From assembly GCF_000264905.1 (NCBI RefSeq), contig NW_006763132.1, positions 2,020,719 through 2,084,718 on the forward strand: a stretch of 64,000 nucleotides of DNA. The letters are read 5' to 3'. The notes beneath the pieces were generated by a model. It was not told the DNA's origin, did no database searches, and saw nothing but the letters and a program-made list of their open reading frames with translations. This document shows, piece by piece, positions 22,552 through 36,100 of the stretch; the stretch's first letter is position 1; each line of letters opens with the position of its first letter. A program made the position numbers and the translations under genes. The DNA comes from Stereum hirsutum FP-91666 SS1 (taxonomy: Eukaryota; Basidiomycota; Agaricomycetes; Russulales; Stereaceae).

Positions 22552-25500
22552 ATGTCTAAATTCGTAACTTTAGCTGTTCTGGTTGACTCGAGTCTTACGC
22601 TAGGGTCAGAATGGCCAACTCTTCAGAAGGAGTATCTCCAGCCCATCAATGCCCGCGTGAGTGAGCTGCATCCTAAATCACAGGTGCGTGACAATGGATT
22701 GTATCATAAAGCTTAAGACACTGACCATGTCATATGTGTACATTATGAATGGCTCGACATATGCACTTACGACGGCATTAGCTTCGCATAGCCTGGGTAA
22801 CATACGGCCCAGGAGATGGGTACTACAGCCCCATACTGACGACACGCTTCTTCTCATTACCGGAGTCCATTACCAACGAATGCTTGCCGGAGAACACGAA
22901 GGCACTTTGTCTGGGGGAGACAGGGACTGGTGGTTCGACGGGAATGGCAGCCCTGGAGGGCTATGCTGCGCTCCTAGAGGTGTGTTCGAAAGCTTTCTGT
23001 GGCGCCACATCGAGGTTCAGACCTATTGTATCCACATGATGTTGACGAATGACCGTAGATGCTCGATATATTTGACAAGGAGAAGGAGTTCAGACCATTA
23101 CGCCCACGGAATATGAATCAGCCAGCAGAAACGGAACCTTCACCACGCGAGATCCCTTCATACTTTGTCCACTTCGCTGCCGGAACTCCAGACGGTGTTA
23201 CACATCCTCAGTGGAACAACTCGCCTGCCCTCGACTCGCTGTCGTGGGCTACACTTCCTGCGGAGCTTAAGAAGGTAATATCCGCTCCATGCACCAAGTT
23301 CATTCGCGGTAATATGAGCTGAATCCGTGTATCGCAGCGTAATGTTATAGTGAGCATGATCCTCCTGCGACCCATCCCACAACTTGCAGAAGCTTTTGCT
23401 GTGGTACGTTATACAACGCATGATGTGTCTACCTACCAACCGGCTGACCCGAAAAACGCATCTTATAGTTCAATGGCGGACGCCCAAGCACCTGGCCGAA
23501 AGCAAAATCACACCATCAAGTTCTTGTTTCTGCCGCCCTGGTGTCTGCTACACCAAGCAAAGGTCAGTGTCTCTTCATTCATTGAATCATCTAGTACTTG
23601 GCTTGTCGACACGAGTGCGATGTCGTGATGCCTTCGAGCACCTACCCATTGGCTACACACTGGAGTGTTCTTCGAGTCTACTAGTCGTAACGTTGCGGGT
23701 AAGGGATGAACACTGCGACATAACGAGCGGTAAGGCAAAGGCGTGCAAGCGTCGTAGCATAAACGCGACGACGTTGCTCTCGATCGCAGGTGCAACGTTC
23801 AACGTGTCTTCGTTCCCGCCGCCCTCCATGAACACTATATAAACAGTGTTCATCATGCAGTTCATTCCTCTGTCATACAGCGAAGCAAGGCCCTCGTTCG
23901 TCGGGTTGTCCAGCTAGGACCGTTCCACTTTTCTTTCCATCTCAACTCCGACCTAATAACCATGCAACCTAACATGAATCCTAACCTCGAACTTGTCTAC
24001 TTTCTATCAGGACCTAATAAACGCCCCGCCGACACTTCAGGTTCACCCACCACGCACAAACGCCAACGCTCTCAGGCCACGAACGCAATCGCATCTAACC
24101 AACCACCCCAGAATAGCCCCAAGACTTCCAATCCTCAGCCGGCCTCACATCCCGCCCCTGCCCCTGCCCAACGCCCGCCATCAGCAGTTGTACCAGCACC
24201 TATACCAGGACCGTCATCAGCCTCCATACCTCCCCCAATCCCTCAGACGTCTAGTCCTCCGATCCCGCCCCATCCTAACTCTATGTCTCTACCACCGAAT
24301 CTTCCTGCACCTATGGTGCCGTCAAACGCAGCGGGAGCACCAGCCGGGGCACCTATGGGTGCGCCGACGAGAGGACCTTCACCTGCTAAGCCGGCGAAGG
24401 GTAACAGACATCCTACACCCGTTCTTTCGAATCTCCCTGTTCCCAATCTTCAGCCTCCACCACACGCTCAGCCACAGGCACAGCAACCGCAAGCACCACA
24501 CCCACCGCAACCTCAACCTCGTCCTCAACCACCTCCTACCCAGCCCGTCGTATCCCAGGCGCAACCGCAACCGCAACCGTCATCGTCCCAGCCCACTCAG
24601 CCTACGTCTTCTATCCGGCTTCCTCAATCTTACGAGTACACGGTCAAGGAAGCCGCCATCGCAAAGGGTATAGCCAACCTCCCTCATCCGCAACTCGTCG
24701 AGCGTGTTCGAGCCATGGAGGCCCAGTTCGAGCCGCTCAGAGAGGCACTCAGGAAGGCGAATGATATGGGCAACGTGCAAGTTGCACAGAAGCTCAGAGA
24801 CGAGATCAAGAAGAAGCAGGATATGTTCCAGACGGTTAAGACGATCATACTGAAGTCGGTGGCGCAAAAACAGCGAGCACAACAATCACAACGACAGCGA
24901 GAGCAGCAACAGCAGCAGCAGGGACAGGAGCAAGGACAGGGCGGACAGCAGCAGGCGGGTCTCAGTCAGAATCAGGCCGGCCCTTCGAACACGAATCAGC
25001 AGCCTCCAAAGCCTACTCACCCTTCATTCCTGCCCCAGTCTCAGCCTCAGCAGTCTCACGGTCCTCCACACATCCAGCAGTCGAACAGCAACAACGGCAT
25101 CGGTGGCTCAGGTGCCGTTGGTCTCACTCCAGGTGTAGGGGGTCTTGCCGGTCCGAATATGGGAGGCCTTGGATCACTCGGCCCGGCTTTCAGCATGTCG
25201 CCGAATCTTGCCGCCGCAGGTCTTGCACCAGGACCCAACGTCCACGCAGGCCCATCCTCCAATCGCGGACACGATCAGCAACACCCACAACAACCACAGC
25301 AGCAGCAGCAGCAACCACAGCACAACCGAACGCCTTCGATGTCCGACATTCAGGCGTTCCAGAAGTCATTGGCGGCGCATACTGCTCAAAACCCGTCCGC
25401 AGACGGTCGAATTCACAATCTTCCACCAGATCTTATGGCGCAGATGCAGAAGCTGATGGAACATCGGGGGATGCAGCCGCCTGGGGGACAAGTACCGAAC

Positions 25501-26856
25501 AACACGTTAGCGGCTCTATTGTCGCAGATACAGCAACATCAGAATCAGCACGATGGGAGCGGAGGTGCTGGCGGCGGCGGTATGGGCGGTTTGGGAGGAC
25601 TCGGAGCATCAGGCCAGTTGCCTGTGAACTTGACGACGGTGAACAGGGGAAATAAGTGGATGGGCTTCGTCAGTTGGAGTGGGACGGATACGGCGACGCA
25701 GGAGAAGAAAGAGGTCAGGGCGCAAATTGTGGCAACCGGTGTGCCAGGCAGCGCCGAGATGTACGTCCTCATTACCTCGTGTTCTCTTCCTTCCTTTGTT
25801 CCCCGATTGCGATCATCCAGGCTAACTGACGTGGATCGATCGATGTAGGCATTCTGAGACTTGGCCTCCAGTGCTGTCGCTCGCTCCTATGAGAGACCCG
25901 CCAGTGACGCATCAGGTTCTGGACATGTGGTTCAAACAGCACAAACCTGCATTGTGTAACCTTGAGGCCGCACCGAATCTCGGTACAAACACGAATACCA
26001 ATCGTGCACATTACCAGAAACTCGTAACGCTCCTCAAGGAACGTAATCTCGTACGTGCACTTTCCTTCATCCTCGCATTTCTCACCTTCTCATTCGCGGT
26101 CTCACCATCAACTCAAATATTTCTCGACGACAGTACGCCTTCGCTAGTTGGGAACTTCCCGGTCAAGCTCGCACGAACAAAATGCTCATAACCTGTTTCC
26201 GAGACAACCAAGGAAATGATAGCCTTCTCGCCGCTGTCTTTCCCCTGGGAACCCTCCCAGAACTCCCGAAGTCGAAGAACGGAGCCGTGTCATCGTCGGT
26301 GCTTCACATGGTCTCGCAGCTCCCGGCGCAAGTGAGAGAATGGCCGCAAGAACAGAGAACACAGTTTATCATGCAGTTGTTGCATCGGCAGACTCAGCAG
26401 AGTCAGAACCCCGTGCAGCAGGGGTGGCAGAATATGATGGGATTCATGCCGGGCATGAACGGAGCGAATACGGGCGGAAATGGTATGGGTGGTATGAATG
26501 GTAATGGGGCGGGCGGGATGACTGATATGAACGGCGCGAGTGGTAGCGGTGGTAATGGCATGGGAGGCGTGGGTGGGATGCAGCAGAACCAACAACACCA
26601 GATGAACGGGGGTAATCAACAGATGGGAGGCATTAATGGCGGGCAGACGATGATGGGCGGGAACAACGGTACACCCAAGTTGAACATCAAATCTGGGGAG
26701 TTGAATCCGTTCATGCCAGGCCAGGCGGCACCGAACATGGCTGCGATGCTGAACCGGATGGGAAACATGTCCGGGCAGCAGCAGCAACAAGGAGGAAACC
26801 AAGGTCAAGGCGGGAACGTAGGAGGCGGGATGGGTGGGATGCAACAGTTCATGCAA

Positions 26857-26887
<31 letters not shown>

Positions 26888-27150
26888 AACAGAACATGAT
26901 GGGTATGGGAGGAGGCGGAATGGCCGGGATGGGTGGTTTGACAATGGGTGGCGGTGGGAACGGAATGCAGGGCGGCGGTGGCGGGCTTGGCGGGATGGGG
27001 GGATTGGGAGTGGGGATGAATACGGGGAATGTGGGAAACATGGGGAACATGGGAGGGTTCAATGCGGGTGCCGCGCCCGAATACACGCCTGCGATGATCC
27101 AGCAATGGATGCAGAGGAATTCGGAGGGAGGTGGAGGCGGATCGTCATAG
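22552..27150 (+). CDS. MED25: Mediator complex subunit 25 (VWA + activator-interacting domain)
   Basis: This is a Mediator tail-associated subunit that docks activators. Exons 22552-22683, 22782-22979, 23059-23274, 23338-23403, 23469-23562, 24011-25760, 25849-26050 and 26134-27150 join in frame to 1,224 residues. Residues 1 to about 235 form the von Willebrand A-type domain (FVTLAVLVDSSLTLGSEW, LRIAWVTYGPGDGYYSPILT, SGTGGSTGMAALEGYAALLE-type segment, SYFVHFAAGTPDG). A long P/Q/N-rich region follows. A fold beginning NRGNKWMGFVSWSG and continuing through MWFKQHKPAL and LITCFRDNQGNDSLLAAVFP matches the PTOV/ACID region. The tail is Met/Gly/Asn/Gln-rich, with 13 consecutive Gln codons. Intron 5 is 448 nt and contains a TATA box plus an in-frame ATG (23962), so a short isoform without VWA is possible. 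The gene faces the calpain gene tail to tail. Confidence 0.85.
23828..23853 (+). promoter_or_regulatory. TATA box inside a perfect inverted repeat, MED25 intron 5
   Basis: Arms ATGAACACT and AGTGTTCAT (9 bp, perfect) flank ATATAAAC, so TATATAAA spans 23836-23843. It lies about 120 bp before the in-frame ATG at 23962. I infer an internal promoter. Confidence 0.5.
26854..26892 (+). repeat. CAG/CAA tract, 13 Gln codons in MED25
   Basis: Mixed CAG/CAA codons encode an uninterrupted polyglutamine run within the low-complexity tail. The CAA interruptions should stabilise its length. Confidence 0.95.
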
Positions 27151-27712
27151 TCGTCAAGCGTAGAGGTCGCAATGTCAGTGATCTAACAAGCGTGTTCTAC
27201 GTGGATGAGGTCGGAGGCGCTGTGTGTTGCAGGGTCGATGTAGACTATCTATACGTGTATACCTATTTGATTGTCTCTGTATTTTTCGTGTTTTGATTGC
27301 TTTCGTTGAATATACTCGTGGGTCTCGGAGTCTATCTTATCCATTTCGATTGTGGCAATCACTCGGTGATTTTAGCAGACCATGAACCAAGCCATCCTCG
27401 ACTTACACTTATTCATCGCCATCGGTCGAGGTCAGCCCGGCTGTTCCGAATTTGAGGAGAATCCGCTTCGTCTACGTTGCGAAACAAATCTGGAGCAGAC
27501 GTACACTTTGTTGTCACGATGGATCACTTAGGCTCACAACACTTCCTTACTAAACGCTAGGCACTAGCTGTAGCACATAACATTTCCAACCAGCTTCATA
27601 AAGTGGGTGTGTAGATGATACAAAGACTGAAATAAGGAACGAAATACAAGATTGTGCAAGAGTCTACGTAGACACACTATTTCGGAATGGAACCAGTCAG
27701 TGACCTCTACGT
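27151..27712. other. Convergent 3' region MED25 / calpain
   Basis: This is 562 bp between two stop codons on opposite strands. It is presumably both 3' UTRs. No ORF or structured element was recognised. Confidence 0.6.
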
Positions 27713-30700
27713 TCAAATAATCTTAGACATGGTCAGGTAGTTCCGCATTACATTGCCGTGCCTGTGAAGTGTACATTTGTCAGACCCAGGCCGCAGAACG
27801 TTCAATCGAATTGTATCTGGCATACCTTAGCTGGCCTTGAATGACGGCCGCACAATCCTTGTGGGTGTACAATCGCAAACCTACGATGACCGACTCGTCC
27901 GGAATGTCACCCTAGAGCGTCACAAAGGGTCAGGACAATCAAGCTGTGCAAAGATCTTGGAACCCACCTCCTCTACAAAGATATCTTGATCAGCTGGGTC
28001 TGTGATCTCGATCATTTGGTGGCCGGTCCTATGTCCTTGTTTATTCATACAATCCTCGCAGAGGTCGTACGAAGCTCCACTCGAAGCTCCACTGCAAAGG
28101 ACGCTGTAACGGGGATTCATGGATGGTTAGAGGGATGCACACGTATTCGGACGCTCGGTAATACTCACTCCAGACAACGGAACCTAGATCCCGCAATAGG
28201 GCCCAAGCATCCATCGCAGCTGTATCCTTCATGAACTTTCTTCGTTGGTCCTGGTGGGGGCTGCGATTCGGTGACCTCTTCGTTGACTGCACCGTCTTTG
28301 TGTTCCTTGTCACCGTCCTTCCCCTTACCAGCATCCCCCTCGACCTTCCCTTCGGCTTCGGTCACTTTCTCTTTGGCTTGTTCGTCCTTCTCGACTGGCT
28401 TGTCCTTTTTCGACTCCGCTGGCTCTGCGGCAGGGGCTGGTATCGCCTCAGTCTCTCCTGCAGAAAATGTCTCTGATTTGGCCGATGGAGGAGGGAGTGT
28501 GGCGGCGCTAGGTGAAACAGGAATGGCTTGCATTGTGTCGTTAATGGGGCTGCCGCTTTGGACCGCCTGGTCAACGGCCGGACTAGTGGGAGCGACTGGG
28601 GCGACTTGGTCAGCTTTCGAAGGACCGTATACCGCCTCGCGCTGTTTACGATGCTCCTCGAATAGACTGTGCATGAGAAGCTCCATTCTCGTGAGATCCA
28701 TGCCGGCGAAGGTTTCTGGGGCGATAGGCATCGCCTGACCATAATCACTAGTTTGACGGGGTCAGTGCGATGGAGGATAGGATAACGAAGGACACTTACG
28801 CTGGTCGAAAATCTTCACGGAGGAGTTGATATTAGATTGCCTATCACAACATTGAGTTCTGAACTGAAAGGACTTACTGGCAGCGATGGACATGCTCCGT
28901 AGTTTTTCTGATTGCTTCTGCAGCATCTTCCTTTTCGATGTCGGGGTTTCAGGAATAGGCGAGTATGGTCTCGAGTCATCTGGGACAAAAACCGGAGGCA
29001 GCCTCTCAACCCTGACCTGATACAACGAACATAAACTCAGAATCAAACTTCTCGCAGGAGTTCTACTCGCAGCTTCATCTACGCACCTGTACAACATAGT
29101 CGCCCGCCTCCAGGAATACTTCCAGATTGACGCTCCGGTCCCACAAAGAGTTGTGTGGCGAGATAGCGACGGGGTCCTCTTCGTCTTTCTTGAAGATCTG
29201 GCAATACAGGCTGAAGAGATATTGGCTAGATAAACCGCGGAAGTAGCGTGTATCGAGCTGAGCGAGCACGATCACAGCATCTGTATCTTTGGAAAGCGAG
29301 AATGTGAAGGAGACGTCGCCGAAGTTCGTAGGTCGCGGGTATGTGCCCAGGTTCGCCGACAACCAAAGCTGACTGCATGACCACTCCTTATTGAAGAGCA
29401 GGCATTTTTCGACGACATCCCAGGCTTGAAGGAAATCGGAATATTCCATGATGAATTCTGGAATAGAGAGAGGATTGAGCTATTATGAAGTGTTACGGAG
29501 GAGCACGACTATACCTCCATCGTTCCCAAACTTGAAATCAAACACAGGGAGCGCTTCCAGCCACTCGCCGTTCCATTCCTTACTCCCATCGCTCCACCTT
29601 CCAGTCCACTCATACTTTCCCCACGGGTTCCGAACCTTCAGAAACTTCTTGCCGTTGAACTCGACGGCTTTGATGACAGAGTACGCATGCCCTTTTACGA
29701 GGCCGTTTGTGATCTCCGGATTGGGCAGACCCATGTTCGTCACGAGCTGATCAGGGGTGTAACAAGCAAATGCACGATCCTCTTGAACGTTTAGTAGTTC
29801 GTTCGTCCAGAACTCGTCGGGGTCGAGGATGTCCTATCATTGTGACTTCAGCCATGACCTGTTCAGTTGTAACGCGTCTACTCAGGCTGACCTGCATGTA
29901 CATCAAAGTCGATACAGCACTGTGTGAGCAAAGTCAGCGTGGGCGGTGTCGGCTTTGTGGTCGGGGAAAACATACCCAGTCAGATCTTCCACGGCCTCGT
30001 TCGTAAAACCACCTTAAGAAAAAAGGTATCGTAACAAGTTTAAAAGTGACCAGGAGTGACTGACCTTCTAGCGAAGAGTAATCCCCGTGCAACTTGGCGT
30101 AGGCCTTTTCGATGAGCGGTACCCATGTTTCCTGAGCTCAAGGATTACATTTGGGAAACACTTTCAACAAAAGAGGACGAGCATACGTTCTCTGCCAGTG
30201 ATTTGCCGAAGTAAAGGACTTTGCTGCCCTTCCTCGCTTCCTTCGCATATATGTCTTGGTCGCTTTTGTACAACATACGCTCCTGGAAGATGATTTCAGT
30301 AATCGAGTGTTAGATGTTGCGTGATCATAGGAATTCACTCTGTCTGTGAGGTCTGTCCAGCGGGGAACTCGTACGAAAAGAAGACTGAGGGTTGAGATTT
30401 AGTGGTGTGTCATTGCATATGGGGAATGGGGTTGACTCACTCGTCGATAATCACATCCACCCATCCCGAGTCTCTCCAGAAGATAAAGCCATATATGCCG
30501 ACTTTCTCGTCTCTCTGTCAGATCGACAGTTCTAGTTTAGCATTTAGCCAGTCGCATGGCATATCTGTCGAGAACTGACCTCCACACAGATTTGCTGAAT
30601 ATCACAACAGTTAGAAGCTCGTATCGTGGTCTGTGAGTCATCTATCTCACCTCAATAAGTCCTGCAGTCGCCACTACGGCCAGAGCACTAAGGAACCAGC

Positions 30701-31226
30701 AGTCTCCGAAGCAGTCTCCCTGCGCAATATCGCTCGCCGTCGCACCATCCACGAAGAACTTAGGGTCCTGAAATATCTGAGTAACACGCAGGGCTTCCGT
30801 AGGCGTATATCTGTGGAATGAAGGATCAACGATCCCGTGCAAGCAGTTCTCGCGATCCTCCAGGAAGTCGAAATCGATATCCCTGTAACATACGAGCGAC
30901 TTTAGTCAGTGTAGATCTTAACATGGAATAATCGTTGAGGGAACGACGCACCGGTACCGCCTATTGCCTCTCCGACAAGCCTGCGCCAGCTTTTGCACTT
31001 TGCTTCGGCACCTCGAAATAGCCTGGTCTAGTTCAGCAGTCACGATCAAGCCTGCCTTGTTGATCCTTGGTCTGCCAGTCAGCTCAGTTGGTTGTACATC
31101 AGATCTAGAGCTCCGGGGCGTCGGACTAGGGAAGTTGCCTGGGATCCTTAGTGCCTCAAGCTCCGTCCCGTTCGCAGCATTTGAGCCAGAGGTCAGAATA
31201 GAGCCGAGCGATTTGAGGTTGACCAT
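27713..31226 (-). CDS. Calpain-type cysteine protease with C-terminal ZZ-like zinc finger
   Basis: This is a C2-family intracellular cysteine protease, activity probably Ca-dependent. The start is the ATG at 31226 (MVNLKSLGS). Exon 1 is 31226-30952 and exon 2 30882-30651, followed by about ten more. The protease core has the catalytic Cys in [13 protein letters not shown], His in [13 protein letters not shown] and Asn in [14 protein letters not shown], so the triad is intact. Calpain domain-III (C2L) sequence follows ([36 protein letters not shown]). After a charged linker rich in Glu/Lys/Pro comes [20 protein letters not shown] ... YDLCEDC ... HRTGHQM, a ZZ-type finger. The Cys normally found shortly before the YDLC motif is replaced by GASSGAS, encoded by a 12-nt duplication at an intron acceptor. 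The last exons ([20 protein letters not shown], then [15 protein letters not shown]) end at 27713. Confidence 0.85.
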
Positions 31227-33134
31227 GGTGGGCTGTAGTTGACTGAGGATGAATGGAGGAGAGCAGGGGTGCAAGGACGCGCGTTCGGGTGGCGTTTTAA
31301 TAGCGATTGCTCGGACCCATCGCCATCAATTAGCGCTAATGGTCTGGGGAAGGCAAATGCATCCGATAGATGGAATTTGATGAATGTGCGGGATCGTTGG
31401 AATAGAAGACCGTATCAGCGGATACAAGGGGCACAGCCAGTTTGATTCTGGAATTGGACGAAGGTTAAACCACAGCCTGAGGACGCCAGCCAAGGTGACT
31501 CGCGTGGTTGTTCGAAGAAGAGAGCATACTAGCAGATAGCGGACAAAAAATGGTTCTGCAGTTAGACGCTAGTCAAAAGTTAGTTGCTGGTGAGTCGGGT
31601 GAGAGAGCCCAGACTGCAGGCGGATCCGAGAGGGATACTTTTATCGTAATGTACACTCACCTGTGTCGATGGTCAACGCTAACTGCGATCACATTGTTAT
31701 GTCCTGAATTCATCATTCGCTAAGAGTGTTGCGATGATGTCGATGAAAGCACTGTGGATCGATGTGATGGTTGCATCTTACAAGGCACCATGTTCAACGG
31801 CTATTCTTTTCCACCAGTTATATCGTATATAAAGGCTATAAATGGATATAGGGAGACATATGAGCGACCGTATAACAGCAGTTTGAGGAGTATATCGTGC
31901 TCTAGCGTACTCAGTGAATATTTTTCTGAGAGGCTGGAGTTGGACAAACGCAAAAAGAGTCGGCGCTTGCCGAAATAGGCACCGCGAAAGAATTCAGAAG
32001 CTGCCACAGTTGTGCCACAGTTCGTATCACCACCGATTTCGCACCTGATCACTATACCACAGGGTGAAAAGGGACTCAGAATGCTATATTAGTTACAGCC
32101 TTATCCCTGTAAATGTTTGTGGATATATCCAACGCCAAGTTGTCCGCAGACCACCAACGCGTGCCACATCCTCATACTTGTTTCTCCCCTCCTTTTCACC
32201 CTCAAGTTTCCTCTCCGGTCTTCTTCTCTTCCTTCTGATCATATCTACCACGCATTGCTCTGATATCATTGGGTCCATCGCGCGCTTAGGGGTACGAGCT
32301 CCAATATATCTCAGCGGATGTGTCCTACATAGATCATCACAGGCTCAGTGAGCCTGAGATATCGACTCGGCAAACACGGCCATCTTCAGCGACGTCTACT
32401 GCATTGACAGCGACACACGCATCATACCAAAGCTCCATCCTTGCAGGTAGCAAGCACCGATGAAGACATTCTTGATCCCGGCATCAGTTCGTAACGCTAC
32501 TCACTAGAACAATAAGAAAAAAGCGAGGCAGGATTCAGAGGCTGCTTATGGACGGAGCATGGTCCGGTCACCATGCAGCGGGGATCGTCCTCGACAGCAG
32601 TCGCATGACTCACGCCTACGTACTTTATGCGGGAAATGTCTGTGAGTTATGGAGATCCTGTGCGCAGAAAGATGACAAAACAATAGACTGGCAGGCTTCC
32701 ACTGCTCACGACCGGCATGCACTTCTTACAGCCCATATGCACTTGCAGCGATGGTACAGATCAGCGAGAGCATGACCACAGATAAACATACCTTTTCGAG
32801 CAGAGTCGCAGACGGCGTCAATGAGGGAGAATTTGCGAGAGAGACGCCGGGGCCGGCAAAGTGGCGTCTGAAACCGGAAGGCTATTGTTCGCATCGGGCA
32901 TTGCCGGATGCTGTACCGAAAGCGAGAACAATGAACGGCATTGACGACGAGCATCGACCAGTCAAGAACAACAACAATGAGCGACTTGGCTTTCTCAAAA
33001 GGACGGCCCACGCGGGCTGTCTTCCCGCCTCCGGGTTTCCCTTCCTCTCCGCTCTTTCTGCTTGATACCCTTCTCTGGCCCTCCGTCGTTTGCACCCCTC
33101 GTCGCCGGCCGACCTATCATACCCCTCACGCTCG
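31227..33134. other. Divergent intergenic region calpain / PRM1 (1.9 kb)
   Basis: No ORF here carries a recognisable domain, consistent splice signals or an unbroken frame longer than about 105 codons. A/T-richer patches near 31790-31870 contain several TATA-like strings. A small species-specific gene cannot be excluded. Confidence 0.4.
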
Positions 33135-36100
33135 ATGTCGATGCCAGTCACCTCACCCACCACACGCTGGATGTCCCCACCGCCAGTTTACGACAATAGA
33201 CTTAATGTACCCGGATCGAACAACAAGCTCACACCTTACCTTCAGCTTCCACATCTGCTCTCCTTGACATGGCTCGCGTATCCGATTCTCTCGCTCATTT
33301 TCATCGTCTTTCGGCTTCAAATTTCGTCGGACTCTGCGCAAACTTCGATAGCGAATGCGAAGGACGACCTTCTTGCGAGCTGCCAGGCCGCTCAGACTGC
33401 AGGAGCTTCTGTTGTTAGCATGCCACGGTGAGTTAAATTTTTCGTTGAATTTCTCGGTGGCGGAGGAAGGAAGTTAAAACTTGGCCGGGTGAAAATATGG
33501 ATGTTTGAACTGAGAGTGTGTGTGTCATGGTGGAGGGTAGTGGCAGGTGTTCTGTTGTTTCGTGCATTCGTAACACGGTCGGCTCGAGCTGTATTGGCCA
33601 AGAAATCAGCTCTGAGGTTACGAACCCCTTGTGGAAGATGCGTTCTCGAACTGCATCGTTGTTCTCCGGTACCCCTATGTCTTTGTTGGATTCGCTGCGT
33701 TTTCATAAATGCTCAAATTTGAGACTACACTTGGGCCACACTTGATAGTGTTCACCCGTTAGACGCGGAAGCAAATTATACTTCCGTTGAGGGCCACTGG
33801 TCTATTCATAGAAACACTCATCCTCTGTTCTATGTTGCCTGCTCGAACATCTTCCTACCTCACGCACGGGGTATCTCCATCCAAAGACCAACAAGCTTAT
33901 CATAACTTGTTTCGTGAAAATTCTGATTGTCGTTCCTCATACTAGGTACATGGCTATAGCGACCAACGAGCAAATTTCAGATGCAGTCAACGGGACTATG
34001 AATGCTGCTCGTGCTGCTCTTATTCTCTCACTGACCATCATGGAGACTATCATCAACTTCCTCGTCGACATCTACCGTTCAACCTTTCTCTGCTTCGTCG
34101 AGTTGATCGTTCGGGGTGGATTGTCGGTTCTCATAAGCGCAGTTCAAGATGTACGCACCTCTGCATCCCCCTTTGATCCTCATCTCGTTGGCTGAACCTT
34201 TCACTTCAGATTTCAGACGCTATCACGAGTACTCTGAACGATCTTCGTACGACCATTCAGAACGACGTCAGTTCGGTGAATTCAGCCATTCAGACTGCCA
34301 TCGACGCCATCAACAAGGTCAACCCCTTTGACGATATCACCGCACCTCAGTTCAGCATCCCTGATCTCGATGCTCTCTCGAACGTAACGATTCCGACTGA
34401 TTTCGAGGATACTTTGATCTCGTTGAACAACTCGTTGCCGACCGTCTCGGATATCAAGAACGCTATCAATGGATTGTAAGCGGTCTCGCGTTTCGATGTC
34501 TCAAGCTTGATTCTTACGGCCTCGTTAGACTCGACACGCCCTTCGAAGCCGTCAAGGCGGATATTAACAACACCTTCGCCGGGCTGTCCTTCAATTCCTC
34601 CGCTCTTCCCGTTCCCGAACGTGCCACACTCTCATTCTGTGACGACATGGATACCTCCGTCGTCGACGATCTCGGACACGATATTCTCCAAATCGCCAAG
34701 ATCGGCCTCATCCTCGTCATTGTCTGCATCTTCCTCCTCCTTGCCGGCAACTGTCTCCTCGAATGGTACAAATGGCGCACCCTCAAGCAACACCTCCAAT
34801 ACACCCGTGAAGCATGGATGTCTGACCCGACTATCGCGCACAACAACATGGACGCAGGAGCGCCCACCGTTCGCCTCTCGGACCACAACCTGCTCATGCT
34901 CGGGGCCGATTCCGCTCACCCACTCATCACGCGACTGGCGAACCAATTCTCTGCTTTCTTTCGCCTGAAACCACAGAGCCATATCAACCTCCGCTGGCTC
35001 CTCCAATACGTCTTCCATCCTCCAGCTCTAGCCTGCTTCCTCATCGGCTTCTTCGGCATTCTCTCCGTCGAGATCCAGCTTATTGCTATCCATCCCCTCG
35101 AGGCGAAGTATCAGGCCCGTTCCGCTGCCGCCGTCTCCGATTTCTCGAACACGGTAGCGACGTCCGTCAACCAGAGCATGTACAACCAATCCGCTTCCTA
35201 TGCCAACGACATCAACTCCCGCGTCGACGCCATCCAAACTTCGATCAACGACGGTCTCTTCGGCTGGGTCAACGGCACGACGAGCACGCTGAACGACTCG
35301 CTCGTCACCTTCTATTCCGACGTCCAGAACTTCGTGACCTTGATCTTCAACGGGACGATCCTCGAACAGCCCGCGCAGGAATTCGTGCAATGTCTCATCG
35401 GGAGTAAAGTCGACGCTCTCGAAGAAGCCCTCACCTTCCTGCACGACAACCTGAACATCAACATTGCGAAAGTGAACGAATCCGCGCTCGTGCTCTCCTC
35501 GGATCAAGTCAACGAGGCGACGCAGCCCATCGCTGCGGCTGCGATTGGGGGCAATGGGAGCGACAGCGACGGTCTGGTGGGGAAGTTGGTGAATGCGTAT
35601 GTCGAGTCGTTGAAGAAGGAGAGGATCATGTTTGCGGTGTTTTTGGGGCTGTGGGGGTTGGTGGTGTTGATGGGTCTGGCGGTGATATGGTGGCATTCTT
35701 ATGGTGTTGAGTGGAAGGAAAGGAGGGAGAGGAGGAAATGGAGGATGGAGCAGAGGGATGGCATAAGGAGTATCGTGGTTCCGTTTAAGGAGAAGGGTGG
35801 AGAGGAGCATGGGCATGGAAAGAGTAGCGTGGAGTTGCCATCATTTACTCCTTTGTCGTCACCGAAGGCGAAGGAGCAGGTTTTGGAGGACCAACAACGG
35901 AAGGGAAGATCACGACACCCTCTTGGGATGCTTCGCCCTCGGTTCGAGAAGAGCTTCGACAGTTTCTTCGACCATCATACGCCGACTCACGAGCAGCAAC
36001 AGCCAAACCCTCCCGAGTCTCACTCTGAATCCCCTCCCCGCGGCTTCCTCGCCAACATAGGCCGAAAACGTTCCACTCCCCTCGCCACCCCTAGCCCTTA

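Noticed and set aside
26290..27105. Long minus-strand ORF across MED25
   Set aside because: Composition (His/Thr/Pro) is the mirror of the Met/Gly/Gln-rich tail. The plus-strand frame fits MED25 with clean splicing.
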